Shown piece by piece: positions 13,526-30,127 of a stretch of DNA of 64,000 nucleotides. Below the pieces are notes generated by a model. The model ran no database searches. It was not told where the DNA came from and worked only from the letters and a program-made list of their open reading frames with translations. Made by a program: the position numbers and the translations under genes. Source of the DNA: Hemibagrus wyckioides. Lineage: Eukaryota > Chordata > Actinopteri > Siluriformes > Bagridae. Location of the stretch: the NCBI RefSeq assembly GCF_019097595.1, contig NC_080723.1:8531011-8595010 (forward strand), read 5' to 3'. Within the stretch, counting starts at the first letter, position 1; each line of letters opens with the position of its first letter.

Positions 13526-14011
13526 TCTCTAAGTGTATACGCAAGTTGGTGAATTTTTTCGCGCCCGTGATGTATGGGGTTACTTTCATGCCCAAACTAG
13601 TTCTAAGCTAGTTCTAATCTCTCGTCTCATATTCATCTTTTCATCTCAAACCCAGATCTTTTGAGAGGGGGGGGGAGGGGGTCGTTTTAAGTGAGTCGTT
13701 TTAAGTGAGTCGCGCTAGTGATCCGTTTAAAAGCAAGAATGAATCGAAAAGTAATCAAATTATATATTTGTTTTATTCAGTACAATGAATGTGTTTTTAC
13801 TACAGATGGACTTGTCTAATAACGTGGTGTGATTATGAATGCATGAATGATACACTAGTGATAAATCGAATGAGTGTATATGAAGAATGCCACTTACTAG
13901 AATCGGAAAAGAGTCGACTCCCTGAAGCGAGTGCCTTGTAGTGATCATCAGTGAACACAGTGAGGAACAGAGAGAAGGGGAGGGGGTTGAACTGAAGTCT
14001 AAACCCGCTCG

Positions 14012-14021
14012 GTCACGTGAC
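14012..14021. promoter_or_regulatory. Exact CLEAR (TFEB/TFE3) element upstream of dram1
   Basis: The ten bases GTCACGTGAC are the exact palindromic CLEAR consensus, 184 bp upstream of the dram1 start codon. CLEAR elements are bound by the MiT/TFE factors that switch on lysosome and autophagy genes. DRAM1 is a lysosomal autophagy protein, so the placement makes sense. Binding is inferred, not shown. Confidence 0.65.
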
Positions 14022-14204
14022 TCTTGAGAAGTTTTTCTTCTTCATTTTTTCCACGTTGTTCAGATGTTGTGTTTTTAGTGATACAGATGTAAGCAAGAGC
14101 AGATCATCTTCTTGTCGGACTTCAAGATTGATTTGCATTCCGTTTGTTTTTTTTTTATTCTACCAGCCTACATTTGATGGTGATGCATATTTCTGTAAAA
14201 GACA

Positions 14205-18228
<4,024 letters not shown>

Positions 18229-18326
18229 GTCCGTTTCCAGCGTCACTGTGAGACATGTCTGACTGCACAGTGGTTTTTTTTCTTTTTTTATAAGAAATCA
18301 AACTGTCATGATTTTTATAAGCAAAT

Positions 18327-18332
18327 TTTATT
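18327..18332 (-). terminator. Possible washc3 polyadenylation signal
   Basis: TTTATT on the plus strand is AATAAA on the minus strand, 675 bp past the washc3 stop. It sits inside the dram1 3' UTR, so the two convergent transcripts would overlap. I saw no canonical signal between it and the stop, but this was a visual search. Confidence 0.3.
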
Positions 18333-18475
18333 TTTGTATACTGTTTATACTAATATTTAATCACACAGGCCTGGAATACTGAATTGAGCTCATTCCAATC
18401 AGTGATCTGTAATGATACGAAGCACTTTAATCCACATTGCTGTAATTGCCTATTCACAATGAACACTGATCCAGC

Positions 18476-18481
18476 AATAAA
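18476..18481 (+). terminator. Polyadenylation signal, dram1
   Basis: AATAAA lies 248 bp after the dram1 stop codon, in a short AT-rich 3' UTR. It is the first canonical signal downstream on this strand. Confidence 0.6.
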
Positions 18482-19006
18482 AGGATGCGGTTACACAAAA
18501 CGCATGACTCATGTATTGGGAAACAGAAGCATGTGATGTTATCCTGTTTTTTTCTTGAGAATAGGACCTTGTGATCACTTTGATTTACTAAACAAGCTGT
18601 TTATACAAAATATATTAGTTTCACGATATGAATGAAAGAACTTGGGAATCATAAGTCCCACACATTAGTTTGGTGATATCGGTGTACATCTGGTGGAAAT
18701 CATTCACACTTACAAAAAAGTTCAACATTAATGACCAAAAGCACGACTGCCCCCCCGACATTAAGAAACAAGTCCCGAACCTTCTTGTCTATTTCTAAAT
18801 CTTTACCACTATGTAAAGAGAGATGTGTAGGCTGCCCACAGTCGCATCTAAGGCACATCTAATCAGCTTGTGTGGCACAAGCGTAGTTTGTGTGAGCATC
18901 CGAGGTATGGGCATGTACACTACATACATTTACCCTGTACAGAGTCGAGCTCTCAGCAGGCAGCTTCAGTATAAAGATGGTGATTAGGTCAGAGGGGCGG
19001 GGCTAA

Positions 19007-20734
19007 TCAGTCACTGAAAGATGATTCGCTGTCTGAGCTGTCGTCTTCTTGTTCTTCAGTCCCCTTCTTGCTAGAGTCTGGTACCGGGGCATCTGGTGAA
19101 CTGTGAGTGACAAAGACAAAAGGTTAGAAGTGTTTCCTGGTGTAATGTGATGGCAAAACAGGACCTCCTGATTTTCTAAGAGAATTCAACAGCCATTTTT
19201 TTCATCTTAACTCCGTCTTCCTCCTTAACTAGATTTTGTGTGCTTTTTAGCAGCTCCGAATTAATCATTCATGGTTTTGTTGGTCTCTAAACACAACATG
19301 CTGCTGTCTCAATCCAGGGGTCTCATCCATCAACAGTGTGTCCACACGTCTCTAAGCATGTGATTTGTTCTTGTGCATGAGGACCTGTGTATATTTACAT
19401 GCACTCCTGCCCATGTGTATGGAGGAGCCCCTAGTGGTAGAAAGGTGTAATCACATGTAAACTGACTCTGGAGCTGCTCACAGAATGCAGACAGATGAAA
19501 CGTGAAGTAAAACCATATGAACGTGTAGATTTTGTTTATCTCTAATTTTTTTAAGAATTTTTTTAGCATTCCATCAATCACACTGAAATACATTTTTTTA
19601 CTTTATGCCACAGGAAAATTTCCCATTGGGATGAATAAAGTATCTATCTATCTAGGATTTGTATACCACCACCTGTCAAACTTTATCTTATAAAATGTTT
19701 AACATGCTCCAGCTTCAAGAAGCAGCAGCTCAAACTGTGCTTTAACATGTAAAAAACAGATCTTTAACATGTAATTCAATCTGGGGTGGTTCCTTATGCA
19801 AATGAGTGTAGCTGTGCATGAGCAGAGCTTTTTGAACATGCAGGATTAATCAGTGTAGATGAATATAGGTCATGAATAAAGTATGTTACATAAAAGAGGT
19901 AATAAAACAATTAAAAATAAAATAAAATACTCACTCTAAGAGACTGGGGTCTAAACCCTCAAGAATCATTTTGTTTTTTATCGCCATGACCGGAACACCC
20001 TTAAAATGAAAACAAATCCATTGTAACCGTTAGCCTCAGGCAGCTGCTCATATTATTCTTGACATTATTAAGACAACACAAGTGAAACTGCAGTAATGAA
20101 ACTGTTGTTACTGCAAGAGCCTAAAAGGGAAAGAATGAAGACGTACCACTTGCACCATTTTGAGGTATCTGGCGTATCGCGGGTCCTTGGCTACAGTGAT
20201 CACATTGTCTGCTGCCAATTCTCCCTTAGGCCCCTGAGAGCCTTCTTGCCCTTGTACAGGAACCTGCAAACAATCAAGAATAATCCAACAAAACATACTA
20301 GTGTCAATCAATATTTGAGCAAACTTCAAAGTTTCCTTAAATCACATGGATCTTCATTCAATTAATGAAACTAATCACTAAACATTTAAACATTTAAGAA
20401 AACATCTGATCTACCTCAGAAGGAGGAGAAGGAGCAGTTGAGCCTGCAGGAGCACTGGATCCTACGGCTGGACCGTTGGTCTCGGCAGAAGGCCTCTGAT
20501 CCACTCCATCCACTGTGACGTCCTCCAGGCCAGGGATCGAGGACAGCTTCAAAGAAAGGACCAAGAGGAATTGATGGGTGTTAAGTGAAACCTTATATGA
20601 ACTGACTGTCAAGAGTCTTACAGATTCACAACAGAAGGATTCACACCAGTTCTGCAGCTTCATTAACACTCAACATGAGTCTACCTGTGTTATTGAAAGG
20701 GAAGGGAAGGAAAGGAAAAAAGAAAGAAAAGGAA

Positions 20735-20780
<46 letters not shown>

Positions 20781-22051
20781 AAGAAAGACTCATGCAGCAA
20801 AGCCACATATCACAGCACACATGGAACTTGTTTTGCAGAAGTTCCTCAATATTAATCTCTACACAAAAAAGGATGCTGTAGTTCTTTAATCAATGAAAAT
20901 AAATGCTGTTGTAGAAGAGGAATGAAACTCTTCTGGACATTCTGTTACAGGGAAATAATACATCCACATCACTGTGCTAACAGCCATATAGTCATAGAAC
21001 AGCATCGTCTTTTATTCCTCAATGTATTTTTTGTCCAGATCAAATTTCTTACTTTACTTCCCTTAGGCCAAAAATATACATCATTTAATGGAAAGCATAA
21101 AATTGTACCAGGAAAACAAATATCTAATTTAATAAAATCTACAGGTTAAATTGAAATAAGTGCTTTGTGTGAGTACAGGGAGAAAAGTCTGATGCTCGCC
21201 GGTTTTGGCTAAAGGAGCAACGTTAAAGCATGAGGCAGACTGTCTGTAGCAGTTTAGGAGAAACTTTACCTTTGTTTCTAAGATGCTGAGGGTTGTTTCG
21301 ATTTGCTGGATCCTTAATGAAATCGTTGAAAGTTTCTACAGTAAACATTGTAGGAAAAAAGTGTTATTGTGCATGCAGTCTCATACATATGATGACATAT
21401 GAGCAGCCGATATATTATTCATCACTGTGCAGAATTTTTAAATCACTGTCATCAGTCTGATGTCGGAATTTCGGAAAGCCGATAAATATAATCAATACCA
21501 TGTCAGTTTTATGAATATTTGATATAGGCCTAAACACCTACACTATATAAAGGAAAGATGAAAGGAAAAAAAATGAAACAAAATAAAACTATTTTCTGTA
21601 ACTTGTGTTTACAATAATTGTCTAGTTAGTGCTTGTCATGTTTATGATCATATAAATCATTTTTAATATCTCACGTTCACTGCACTTCATATATAGATTA
21701 CATTTTATGGTTTAAAATGCAAAAAATGGCACAAAACATCAGTTATTAAACCCTGACATGAATAGCGTCCACACTTAGATGGTTAAATTCATGTTCTTCT
21801 GTATATATTTCAGTAAAATATAAGATTTAGATCCTGTCTAAACCACTTCATTGCATTTCTTTAACTTAAATAAACCTTCTAGAGCATTTATCGTTCTCAA
21901 GCTTTACTAACTTTTAAAAAAAAAAAAACTAAGCAAACATGTTTTTGTGCCTGATTTTTAAAAATTAGTGTTTTAGTTATGCACCAGTCCAAAACTTCAT
22001 TCAATTTAATATGTGGATGGATGGATGGATGGATGGATGGATGGATGGATG

Positions 22052-22099
<48 letters not shown>

Positions 22100-22857
22100 C
22101 TATAGCCAGCATGTCAATAATTTAGACCTGGATGTCTAATATTTTGGGTTTTAGGGATTTATTATTTGGGATTTATTCTTCTTCTCAGATGTACTGTTTT
22201 AGTCTTGTTTACTATCAGATAATCCATTTATTTTTAATATTTACAAAACATGTGATTGGTTTATTCTGAGCTCTGTCACATGCTTCATTACATAATGTTG
22301 CACATATCTTTGCAAACATGTAGTGAAAGAGTTTTCAGACTTTTTTTTAATATGTAGACATCGTCAAAAAGGATCTCATGCAATTTAATCTAAATAATTA
22401 TTCAAAATGGATATGTACATAAATAATCCATCTGAATACGTGTGTAAGTAGAAGAAGTTGTGCATCATCGGATGTCGAATCGGTTCATTAAAACTGAGTA
22501 TCGGTTCATCCCTACTGTTCCTGGATCATCCTAAATACATCGACAAAATGAAAAAAAAAAAAAGGAAATACATAAACTCATCAGGTTCATAGCGTTAGCT
22601 TTAGCATTAGCTACCTCTTCACACACGGTGGAAAAGCGGTTGAGGAAGCGGACAGTGTGGACGATGAACTGGTTGAGAAAAGCGACGATTCTTCTTTGCT
22701 GAATCGCCGGAACCTGGTGAGAATAAACCGAGTCTATAAAAACACTGCATTCAGTATAAACTCTACACAAACACCTGCAAAAACACCGCGCAGAGCATCC
22801 ACTGACCTTCGTAAGATCTATCCCCGAACCCACAATCGGTAATCCATCTTCATCCAT
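19007..22857 (-). CDS. washc3: WASH complex subunit 3 (CCDC53)
   Basis: WASHC3 is a small coiled-coil subunit of the WASH complex, which drives Arp2/3 actin branching on endosomes for cargo sorting. Coding exons in transcript order: 22807-22857, 22615-22713, 21270-21335, 20415-20546, 20147-20263, 19935-19999, 19007-19100. They total 624 nt, or 207 aa (human 194 aa), with phases closing throughout. The start [17 protein letters not shown] matches human CCDC53. It continues with [19 protein letters not shown], the coiled coil [32 protein letters not shown], a Pro/Ser/Ala-rich linker, and [20 protein letters not shown]. It ends in an acidic serine tail [11 protein letters not shown]. The extra length lies in the linker of exons 4-5. 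It is convergent with dram1 and 476 bp downstream of the cwf19l1 stop on the same strand. Confidence 0.95.
19590..19656 (+). repeat. LINE 3' tail with (CTAT)n
   Basis: The string 'ggaaaatttcccattggga' followed by 'tgaataaagtatctatctat' is the common fish LINE 3' end. It lies in washc3 intron 6. An inverted relative is at 31195-31312. Confidence 0.6.
20695..20792 (+). repeat. Purine-rich GGAAA/GA microsatellite
   Basis: An A/G-only stretch with GA repeats, in washc3 intron 3, giving spurious Arg/Glu-rich frames. Confidence 0.85.
22014..22099 (+). repeat. (GGAT)n(GATA)n microsatellite
   Basis: About nine GGAT units pass into about twelve GATA units, in washc3 intron 2. The open frame on the minus strand here (YLSIYLS) is an artefact of the repeat. 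Confidence 0.9.
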
Positions 22858-23333
22858 GGTAATTCTTCATAAATAAGACTTTAATAAGGTTTAAGCGTTT
22901 CGAGCTTCGTGAGCTTTTTATCAGAATTCCGTAAACATTCGTATGGAGCTCATCCCGTGACATTTAACGTGACCTGTGACGCTAAATTGTGACCACGCCC
23001 ACTCCAGGAAGTGCAAGGGCTATATTAAAAGTCCTAAAAATTCACATTTTGTGGCGCTAATAAAATATCCAGAAGCGCGCACACACACACAGTTCAAAAT
23101 TATTTTAATGAGCGACTGCTGGGTAAAAACAGATTGTTGACTGTACAACAGTTATTAACAGACAGGTAAAGACATGTCCTTGGAAAGCTTTAGTCTCTGA
23201 GACAAAGAAGTAAGAACAAAGAGCTCTGATAATATCTGTTTAAAAACAATACAGAAAGTCTGTACAGTAAAGGAGACAGGAGATGCTGATAGATCTCCTG
23301 TGTGTGAGGGGAAATAAAAACAGCTTGTGTTCC

Positions 23334-26300
23334 TCAGTCATCCATGGTGAAATCATAGGGCTGGAATTCAGTGCGAAACTGTTTGGTCAGAGCTTCCTCT
23401 TCATCCCTGCTGCTTTTACACTCTTTCCAATCTGAGCGGGTTGGCATGTTTAGAACGGCTTCGCTCGCTAGGACCTCCCTGTATACACACACACACACAC
23501 ACACACACTCAGAATCGTACAAGATTAAAACATGCACTTCAATACTAACACTAATGCCTACCTTCCAAACTGTAAAGGGAAGTTCTTCCTAATGCGGTAG
23601 AACAGCTTCTCCCCCGTATCCAGCTCCACATAGAAATATGGCGTTCCCGGTGGAGCAATCTTAGGCCGAAGATAGAAAGAAAGAGACTGAATCAGGTAAA
23701 CTCATTTTGCTGAAGGAACACATGTAATCTGCTCTGAGAGATGTGTGGTGACTTGTGTCTCATTGTATGGATAAATGACCGGGGTCATGGCGTTATATTT
23801 CCAGGACATGCTACTCTGTGTGGTCTGTGGTACCTGTTTGAGGTCGGTGTGTTCCGGGATCTCCATCAACTCCATTTGCTGCTCCTGAGCCTGCACCGTA
23901 AACGCCTCTTTAATGTCTTCTGTACTGCACGTCTCCATGGGAACAGGTACCACCTGCCACCAGGACACAGACAGACACACAGACAGAGACACACAGACAG
24001 AGACACAGACACTTAATCTCACATGTGCAAAAGGAAAGTCAAGATAAATTAACTTACCTTTTTAATAAACAAACATTTAAAGAAGTATGTTCAAACTTAA
24101 GTCTGGTCATCATCGGGAATAAATCCCTCAGACTGTATGTTCTTCAGGACAGACAGTGTTTGTCTGCTCAGACTTAAACTGATGACAGTGATGTAAGTGA
24201 GCCTGAGAACCATCGGAGAACCGGAGGCTCTCAGATCTCCGCCCTGGACTGGCACAGGCTCACACACTTTAATTTACGTGGTGCTGCTGGACTGACCCTG
24301 GGGCTTTACAAGGCCGTCCATACAGGCAGCTCCCACGAACACACACACTCGTGACTCAAACTGGTCATCTTTTACAACAAGGAGCTCTAAAAAATTTGTT
24401 AAAAAAATTACTAAACATTAATGACACACTTAATTATTATATTAAAATACTACAATAATTAAATTTACACATTTATTAAAAGCAGTAATGGTGATAATTG
24501 TAGAGAAGATTCACTGCAACACTAATTTGCATAAAGAAACACCCCTTCATCCCCATATATGGTAAAGCATACTGTATAAGGTTTCCTTGTGAAGAGCGCA
24601 GTACCCTGCTCAATATGCTGCTTGTTATAGATGACAACAAGCATGTTAATATAAAAAAAACAACTTCACACACCATGGGGTAGAAATCGATATAAAATAT
24701 ATTTTAGACTTTATGGCTGCATGTGTAAATCCTTGGTCATCTGTCAGTGGTGATGATATAACTGACAGAAAATGTGATGAGAGCTCCACATTCAGCATAG
24801 TCTTACACAGCTCACACATGCTCATGGTGTCAGTAGTGAGAGAGAAGAGAGAAAAAGGGAGGTCACAGCACCTGGAGCTGAAGATGCTGGCTGCGGTAAT
24901 TCCTCTCGAACAAGACGCAGCGTCGGCCACGGCTCTTGTACAGCTTCCTGACGGCACTTTTGTATTTCTGTAGCTCGTCCACCGCCTCAGATGGCAGCTC
25001 CACCACTGACTGGTAATGTCCGATGGGCAGGAGCAGCACATGGTCCGGGGTCAGGCCTCCTTTAGCCAGCGCCATGTAACACTGAGGAGAAAACACACAC
25101 CTGTTAAAGCTTATTCAGTGAGCTCAATCAATGTGTCCTCTTCCTCTTACATCAAGCAGTCAGACATGTATGATGTAGAACTCACGTGCACCCCAATGCT
25201 AATGACCAGGTGCTTCTCCACCTCGGGACTGGCTAAACAGAACCAGCACGGTCCAGTCGGCTGAGCTGAGTTCACCAAGATGGGGCAAAGAAACAGGAAA
25301 CAGATTTTAAAAAATTGAAAAGATTTTACTTCTTACAGTGACAGATCATTTTGCTCATTTTAACCATATATTTGTAGAAAGGAGCAGAATAATCTTCCAG
25401 CAGTCGGTATGTAAAGCCAGCTTACAGAATCAACTCATTTTTAAACGACACAACGAGTATTTATTTCTTGGCTAAAAACTATATATTACAGCCTTTATCC
25501 AACATCATGAAGAAAAACTGACTTAAGCCCGAGTCCCTCCTGCAGCAGTCAGTTGTCACGGCATTAGAGACTTCACTCCAATTCCCAAGATTCACCGCAG
25601 CCTACAATCGTGTACACACCGAACTCTGTTTCCCAGACTGCAACCTCACTTCCTCGTTCAGATTCACCGTCTGACTGATCACCCGCTGCTTCCCCTTTTC
25701 ACATTCACCTGTAAACGTTTCCCCCACACTGACCGATACACTGACTGAAGCACACGCTCAGTGTGCCATACCTGTTGTTACTGAGACTTTATTTACAGAC
25801 TGTCTCTCTGGCTCTTTCTCTGATATCACTTCTAGTTGTGTCACAAGCTGCCTGTTGATCACCTGACCTGTGCCTTTGTGTTAATAAAATGACTTTACTT
25901 GCAACTGCATCTGTTTCAGCCTTTCTCTCCTGACATCGGATAAGATGTTAATAATAAGAAGCATTTGGAATGAAAATCTCTTGGTCCACATTTGGTTTTC
26001 TTAATAAAAAACATCTCATAGTTACAAAACCTACAGCAGATAAAAGAACACATTTGAAACATTCATGTAGAAAATGCTGTAATATCATTTCATAAAAATG
26101 AAGCCAAATTTAGTCCCTCTAGGATTTCACAGGATTTTTTGTGAATGTTGCAGCCAAAAAGGAGAGTGATGAGGAGATAAGACTCACGGTGTTTGCGAGG
26201 CTGTTTGGTTTGAAAGGATCCGTCCCACTCAGGTGGCCTCTTCCTCCCTGAGCCCTGATGCTGCGGCTTCTTCTGACCCAGATCGAAGAAGAACTGAGAC

Positions 26301-28899
26301 GCTGGTTCATCCTGATCAACACACAGGTTCCAGACAGACATGAAATGACAAGCTGAGCAATATCTCAGCAAAAATCTCTCTAATCTTCTCTATGATGGAG
26401 GTTTCTCTCTAAATATGGGGTCATACACTAAAAGACAAATCATAGGTCATTTTCATATTCAGATGAAGATTTATTAACTTCATACAAAAGGTTTACACAT
26501 CAAGACAAACCCACACCTCTTCAGCAGCTGCAGATGGAAGTGACTTCTCCTTTCTGCCTTCTTTCATTGGTTTCCTGTATGGATTCTCAGTGACGTCCTC
26601 AGGCTGTTTGACCAACACGGCTGGGTCCGTGCTTTTCATTGGGACAATATTGAACGCATACAAGTACTAAAAGAGAGCACACACACCGAACATTCTGTAT
26701 CACAATCAGAACTCTTAAACGAATCACTTCAGTGCTCTGAGAATAACAATAAGCAGCCTACCTTTTTCTTGGCAGGGTTGTTAACGGTTGCGAGTGCAAT
26801 GAATCTACTGACATGCTGTGCGTTCTCCTGGAGGACCATATGGTTCCTGTGCAAGTCAACAAACAGAAATGAAATACACCAAATATAAAATAGAAATTCC
26901 TTTGAAAACTCTGGTATAAAAACAATAAAATAAACAAAAAGACGGTCATCAGACGTCCATACCTGTATGGGAGTCGCTCGTAATAAACTCCTTCCATTCC
27001 AGCAAAGTGGTAGCGAGGCTTCAGCTTTTCAGCTAGATTTCCGATGGAGGAAACACCACAAAACTTGGTGTCAATGTCCTGAAACAAAAAAACAAAGAAA
27101 ATTACCGAGAAACGTCTACAGATAGAGATGGAGATCATGTTATGCTTCACGCAGAAGGGACTTGCCGGACTGTTCCCATACTGCCACACTCCTCGAGGCC
27201 ACTGCGAGGTCAGAAGGATGTCAACCCCTTTAAATTTTGAGTTAGACACCAGGGGAGTGACAAGGGTTGCGAGATCTTTCGGGGTGAAACAGTGAGCAGG
27301 TGCCGGCTCCTGCTGAGCCTCTCTACCACTGACGTACACCACCTGCAGGCCTGAGGCTCCTGTGAAAACACCTCTTCTCCCTGAAACCCACACAGTGAAT
27401 CATTTGAAGGATTGTATTATAGAGCAAAATACTACAATTACCCCCTTTAGCCTCTTTTGCCCCTTATAACCTTGTAAACTGTATAAGCAGAATCCTGGGT
27501 TCTCTTGTTTAACATGTCAGGCTGCTCTAACTTTACCTGGAGTGAAGAATGAATCTGGATCTTTATAATCAGATGTTTCACACTGTACATTCCTAAACCC
27601 AGAGCGTGACCACTTTAAAATAATGGTTTGTCTCCTGCTTTTGCTTCACTGAGAATAACAGGCTACACATTCGAAAAAAAGACTGGCCTTAAACAGGCTT
27701 TTTTTTCCCGTCTCTTTTTGATTAAAATCTCTTTTTGTCCTTTTTCATTTTTGTAGTTGACAAGGTGTTCACTGATATCCAGCTGATATCCAGATATCCA
27801 ATTTTTCAGTCAGCTTTAACACTCTTATTATTATTTCTAACTGCTCCATCCAGTTTATCCAGAACAGACATTTCTGACATAATTGTACAAACAAAAACAA
27901 AACTGTTTCTTCTTTGATCCAATTGACGTGTTTCTTGTCACCATTTTACATTATTTTTTTCCTCAAATCCTGGTTAAACACCACGCAGGGTCATGTGAAG
28001 CCCACCATGAAAAGCCATTTTTGTGCCTTACGATCTATAACACAAAGCCCATCATTTTCCTCCATGTAATAAAGTCCACATTTCCCTGATTAACATATCT
28101 TTTCTGTTTTGCAGCCGCCTATCATGAACGTTTTATCACTGCAATAAGAAATAAATAGATAAATAACAAAAACAAAAAGGCTAAATGAATTACAGGAAAA
28201 GATTCTCACCTAAATAGATGATATTTTCAGCCAGTTCACATCCATCAGAGCTAGGGAAATATTTCACCGTCTCCTGGCTCGCGGCTCCCAGAATGTACGT
28301 GTGAATGGGAGCTAAAGTAAAAAACAAACAAACAAACAAACAAGCAAACAAACAAATATTCAGCCCCAGTGCCACTACAAGAGTCTGTACAGTCTTCAAA
28401 AAAAGCTAGGATACCTTTCTTAGCTCCAGACTTGTATGACTCCCATTCAGCTTCCGCCTCAGGAGACTTGCCAAAGAAATCGCCAACGCATAACAGTAGC
28501 TGTTGTTAAAAATAAACAAACAAATAAATAAACAAAAACAAACAACACCATCCACTGTGCCTTTGCCTCTTTGTTTTCCTGTGATGTGTAAAATATGGTT
28601 TGATACAGTCTTGAATACAGACTTACATCGAACTGTCCGCTCTTTTTTTGGATTGTGTTCACCCGGTTGAACAAAGCGCTGATTTTGCCTTCGACATCTC
28701 CACAAGCAAGGCTTCAAAATAAAAAGAAAGCAATAGATCTCCTGTTAAACCGAGAGGAAAGCTAAGGATCAGCACGTGGCTTTACTCCAATGTCCCCTCT
28801 CTAAAGACCGCGGCTCTAAAAGTCACGGTTAAATGTGAGGATAAAAAAACAAATGAAAGTGTTTTACAAAACTTACACTCTTAAAGGTTTCTCCTCCAT
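23334..28899 (-). CDS. cwf19l1: CWF19-like cell cycle control factor 1
   Basis: CWF19L1 is a nuclear protein related to yeast Drn1, linked to spliceosome disassembly and intron-lariat debranching. Fourteen coding exons: 28877-28899, 28627-28711, 28415-28499, 28210-28311, 27166-27380, 26963-27078, 26762-26846, 26517-26666, 26188-26311, 25186-25265, 24872-25081, 23834-23953, 23562-23659, 23334-23478. They total 1638 nt, or 545 aa (human 538 aa). The N-terminal metallophosphatase-like domain shows LACGDVEGK and [10 protein letters not shown]. The middle has RYHFAG and [10 protein letters not shown]. The CwfJ C1 region has [17 protein letters not shown] and [12 protein letters not shown], and the C2 region ends [11 protein letters not shown]. 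Intron 5 uses a GC donor (see findings). Intron 11 holds an H/ACA snoRNA, as in human. The start ATG matches the human [17 protein letters not shown] context. Confidence 0.96.
24189..24337 (-). ncRNA. H/ACA box snoRNA, SNORA12-like, in cwf19l1 intron 11
   Basis: Read on the host (minus) strand this is a two-hairpin H/ACA RNA of about 149 nt. The 5' hairpin (24337-24277) has a CGTGG/CCACG base stem, GCTGC/GCAGC above it, then GGAC/GTCC and GGC/GCC near the loop. The hinge carries AAATTA (24275-24270), which fits the H box ANANNA. The 3' hairpin (24263-24197) has a perfect nine-bp GTGAGCCTG/CAGGCTCAC stem and an upper CGGAGA/TCTCCG stem. ACA (24194-24192) is followed by exactly three nucleotides to the predicted 3' end. 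Human SNORA12 lies in a CWF19L1 intron and has similar length, so the name rests on host-gene position and structure. Guide targets are not assigned. Confidence 0.82.
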
Positions 28900-29989
28900 T
28901 CCTCCAAGCAATTTAAAATACTTAACCTTCAAAATAAGTAAAAAAAAAATTAAATAGCTCTACTATACTGCGATTTGTTTATTATCGGTTTTGAAAACGC
29001 ACCAGCGCCCGCTGACATAATAAACCCGGGCGGAAACAAGAGAACAAGGATTTGTTGTCCGGAATATTAATGTCGGCGTATAACCGCATCTCCACTGACT
29101 AACTTTCACACAAAAAAACAATTCACGTATAAAATAAAGTGAAACGAGATTTAAAAAAAAAAATAGCAACAATAATAAGTGCTGAATAAAGTTCTGTGCA
29201 CACATAAGGGCTTTATTGAGTTACATTTAACTTAGGCCCGGTTCCACCCGAGAGAAATATTTCAACGGACCCATGAGTGGTGGTAAAAACGATTCTTTTT
29301 TAAAGACTCGGGTTTCGTCGAGTCACTCACTGAAATGAATCGATTCCTTTTGAGGTAGTGAGTCAGTGATTCTTTCATAACCCTCGTTTCCTGTACAAAC
29401 TCTAATCAGGGTGGGAAATAGTGGTGGATTTTTTTTCACCCTATAGTAATTGAATGGTGGGATTAATGCAGGTGATTATACGCTATAATAATTTAATGAG
29501 TATAGTTATTAAACGTAAGAGTCTCAGCTGAATCTGAATCAGTCGATGAGCACGGTGGCAGCCACAGGACAAATAAGAATCGGGTTAATTTAGACCTCGG
29601 ACTCATGAATCATGAGTTAATATGCAAAATCGGATCATTTATCTCGGTTGAGTCAGTCAGGGCCAGTACTAGTATGAACCCTAGACCTCAGACTGAGGGC
29701 AGAAGCTCTGGACTTCAGGCATCTTCACTAAATTGCTTTACTTTGTGAAAACGCACCTCAGTTGTTGGGCAGTTTCCAAAACTTGTTATAGGAGGTATTA
29801 ATATCCTGGTTAAGAAGTGTAGTACATCAGAAAATGTTTTTTTTTATTGCAATAGTAATAATAGCATATATCTTTATTTATATAGCTGCATATAGAGTGT
29901 ATAATGTAGAAATCTGCACACAAATCCTCTGTTCCAGATTCATACACATATTATTATTTATTGTTAAGTCTATCTATTTTAATGTTTAC

Positions 29990-30127
29990 TGTCTCACTCC
30001 AGATATGTATATATGTGTGTATGCATGTATGTATGTATGTACCAAGAGCACCTTAAAAACCACAATAAATTCCTTGTGTGTCTGTGCACAGTTGACGAAT
30101 AAAGCGGATTCTAATTCTGATTCTGAA
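29990..30127 (+). repeat. L2-like LINE 3' tail
   Basis: It ends 'tgacgaataaagcggattct' with a TTCTGA tandem tail, preceded by 'aaattccttgtgtgtctgtg'. A related tail occurs at 49560-49840. Only the 3' end is recognisable. Confidence 0.5.

Larger units (their letters stand above)
10346..14000. other. gnptab-dram1 divergent intergenic region
   Basis: The two genes are divergent, with about 4.2 kb between start codons. The region holds a TA run (10498-10530), an old Tc1 copy split by a second repeat (11280-13310), TTTA repeats (about 12890-12927), a GA run (13494-13521) flanked by a 44-bp direct duplication (13423-13466 and 13609-13652), and a hAT-like stretch with 'gagtcg' motifs (about 13690-13950). 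I see no gene here. Confidence 0.6.
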
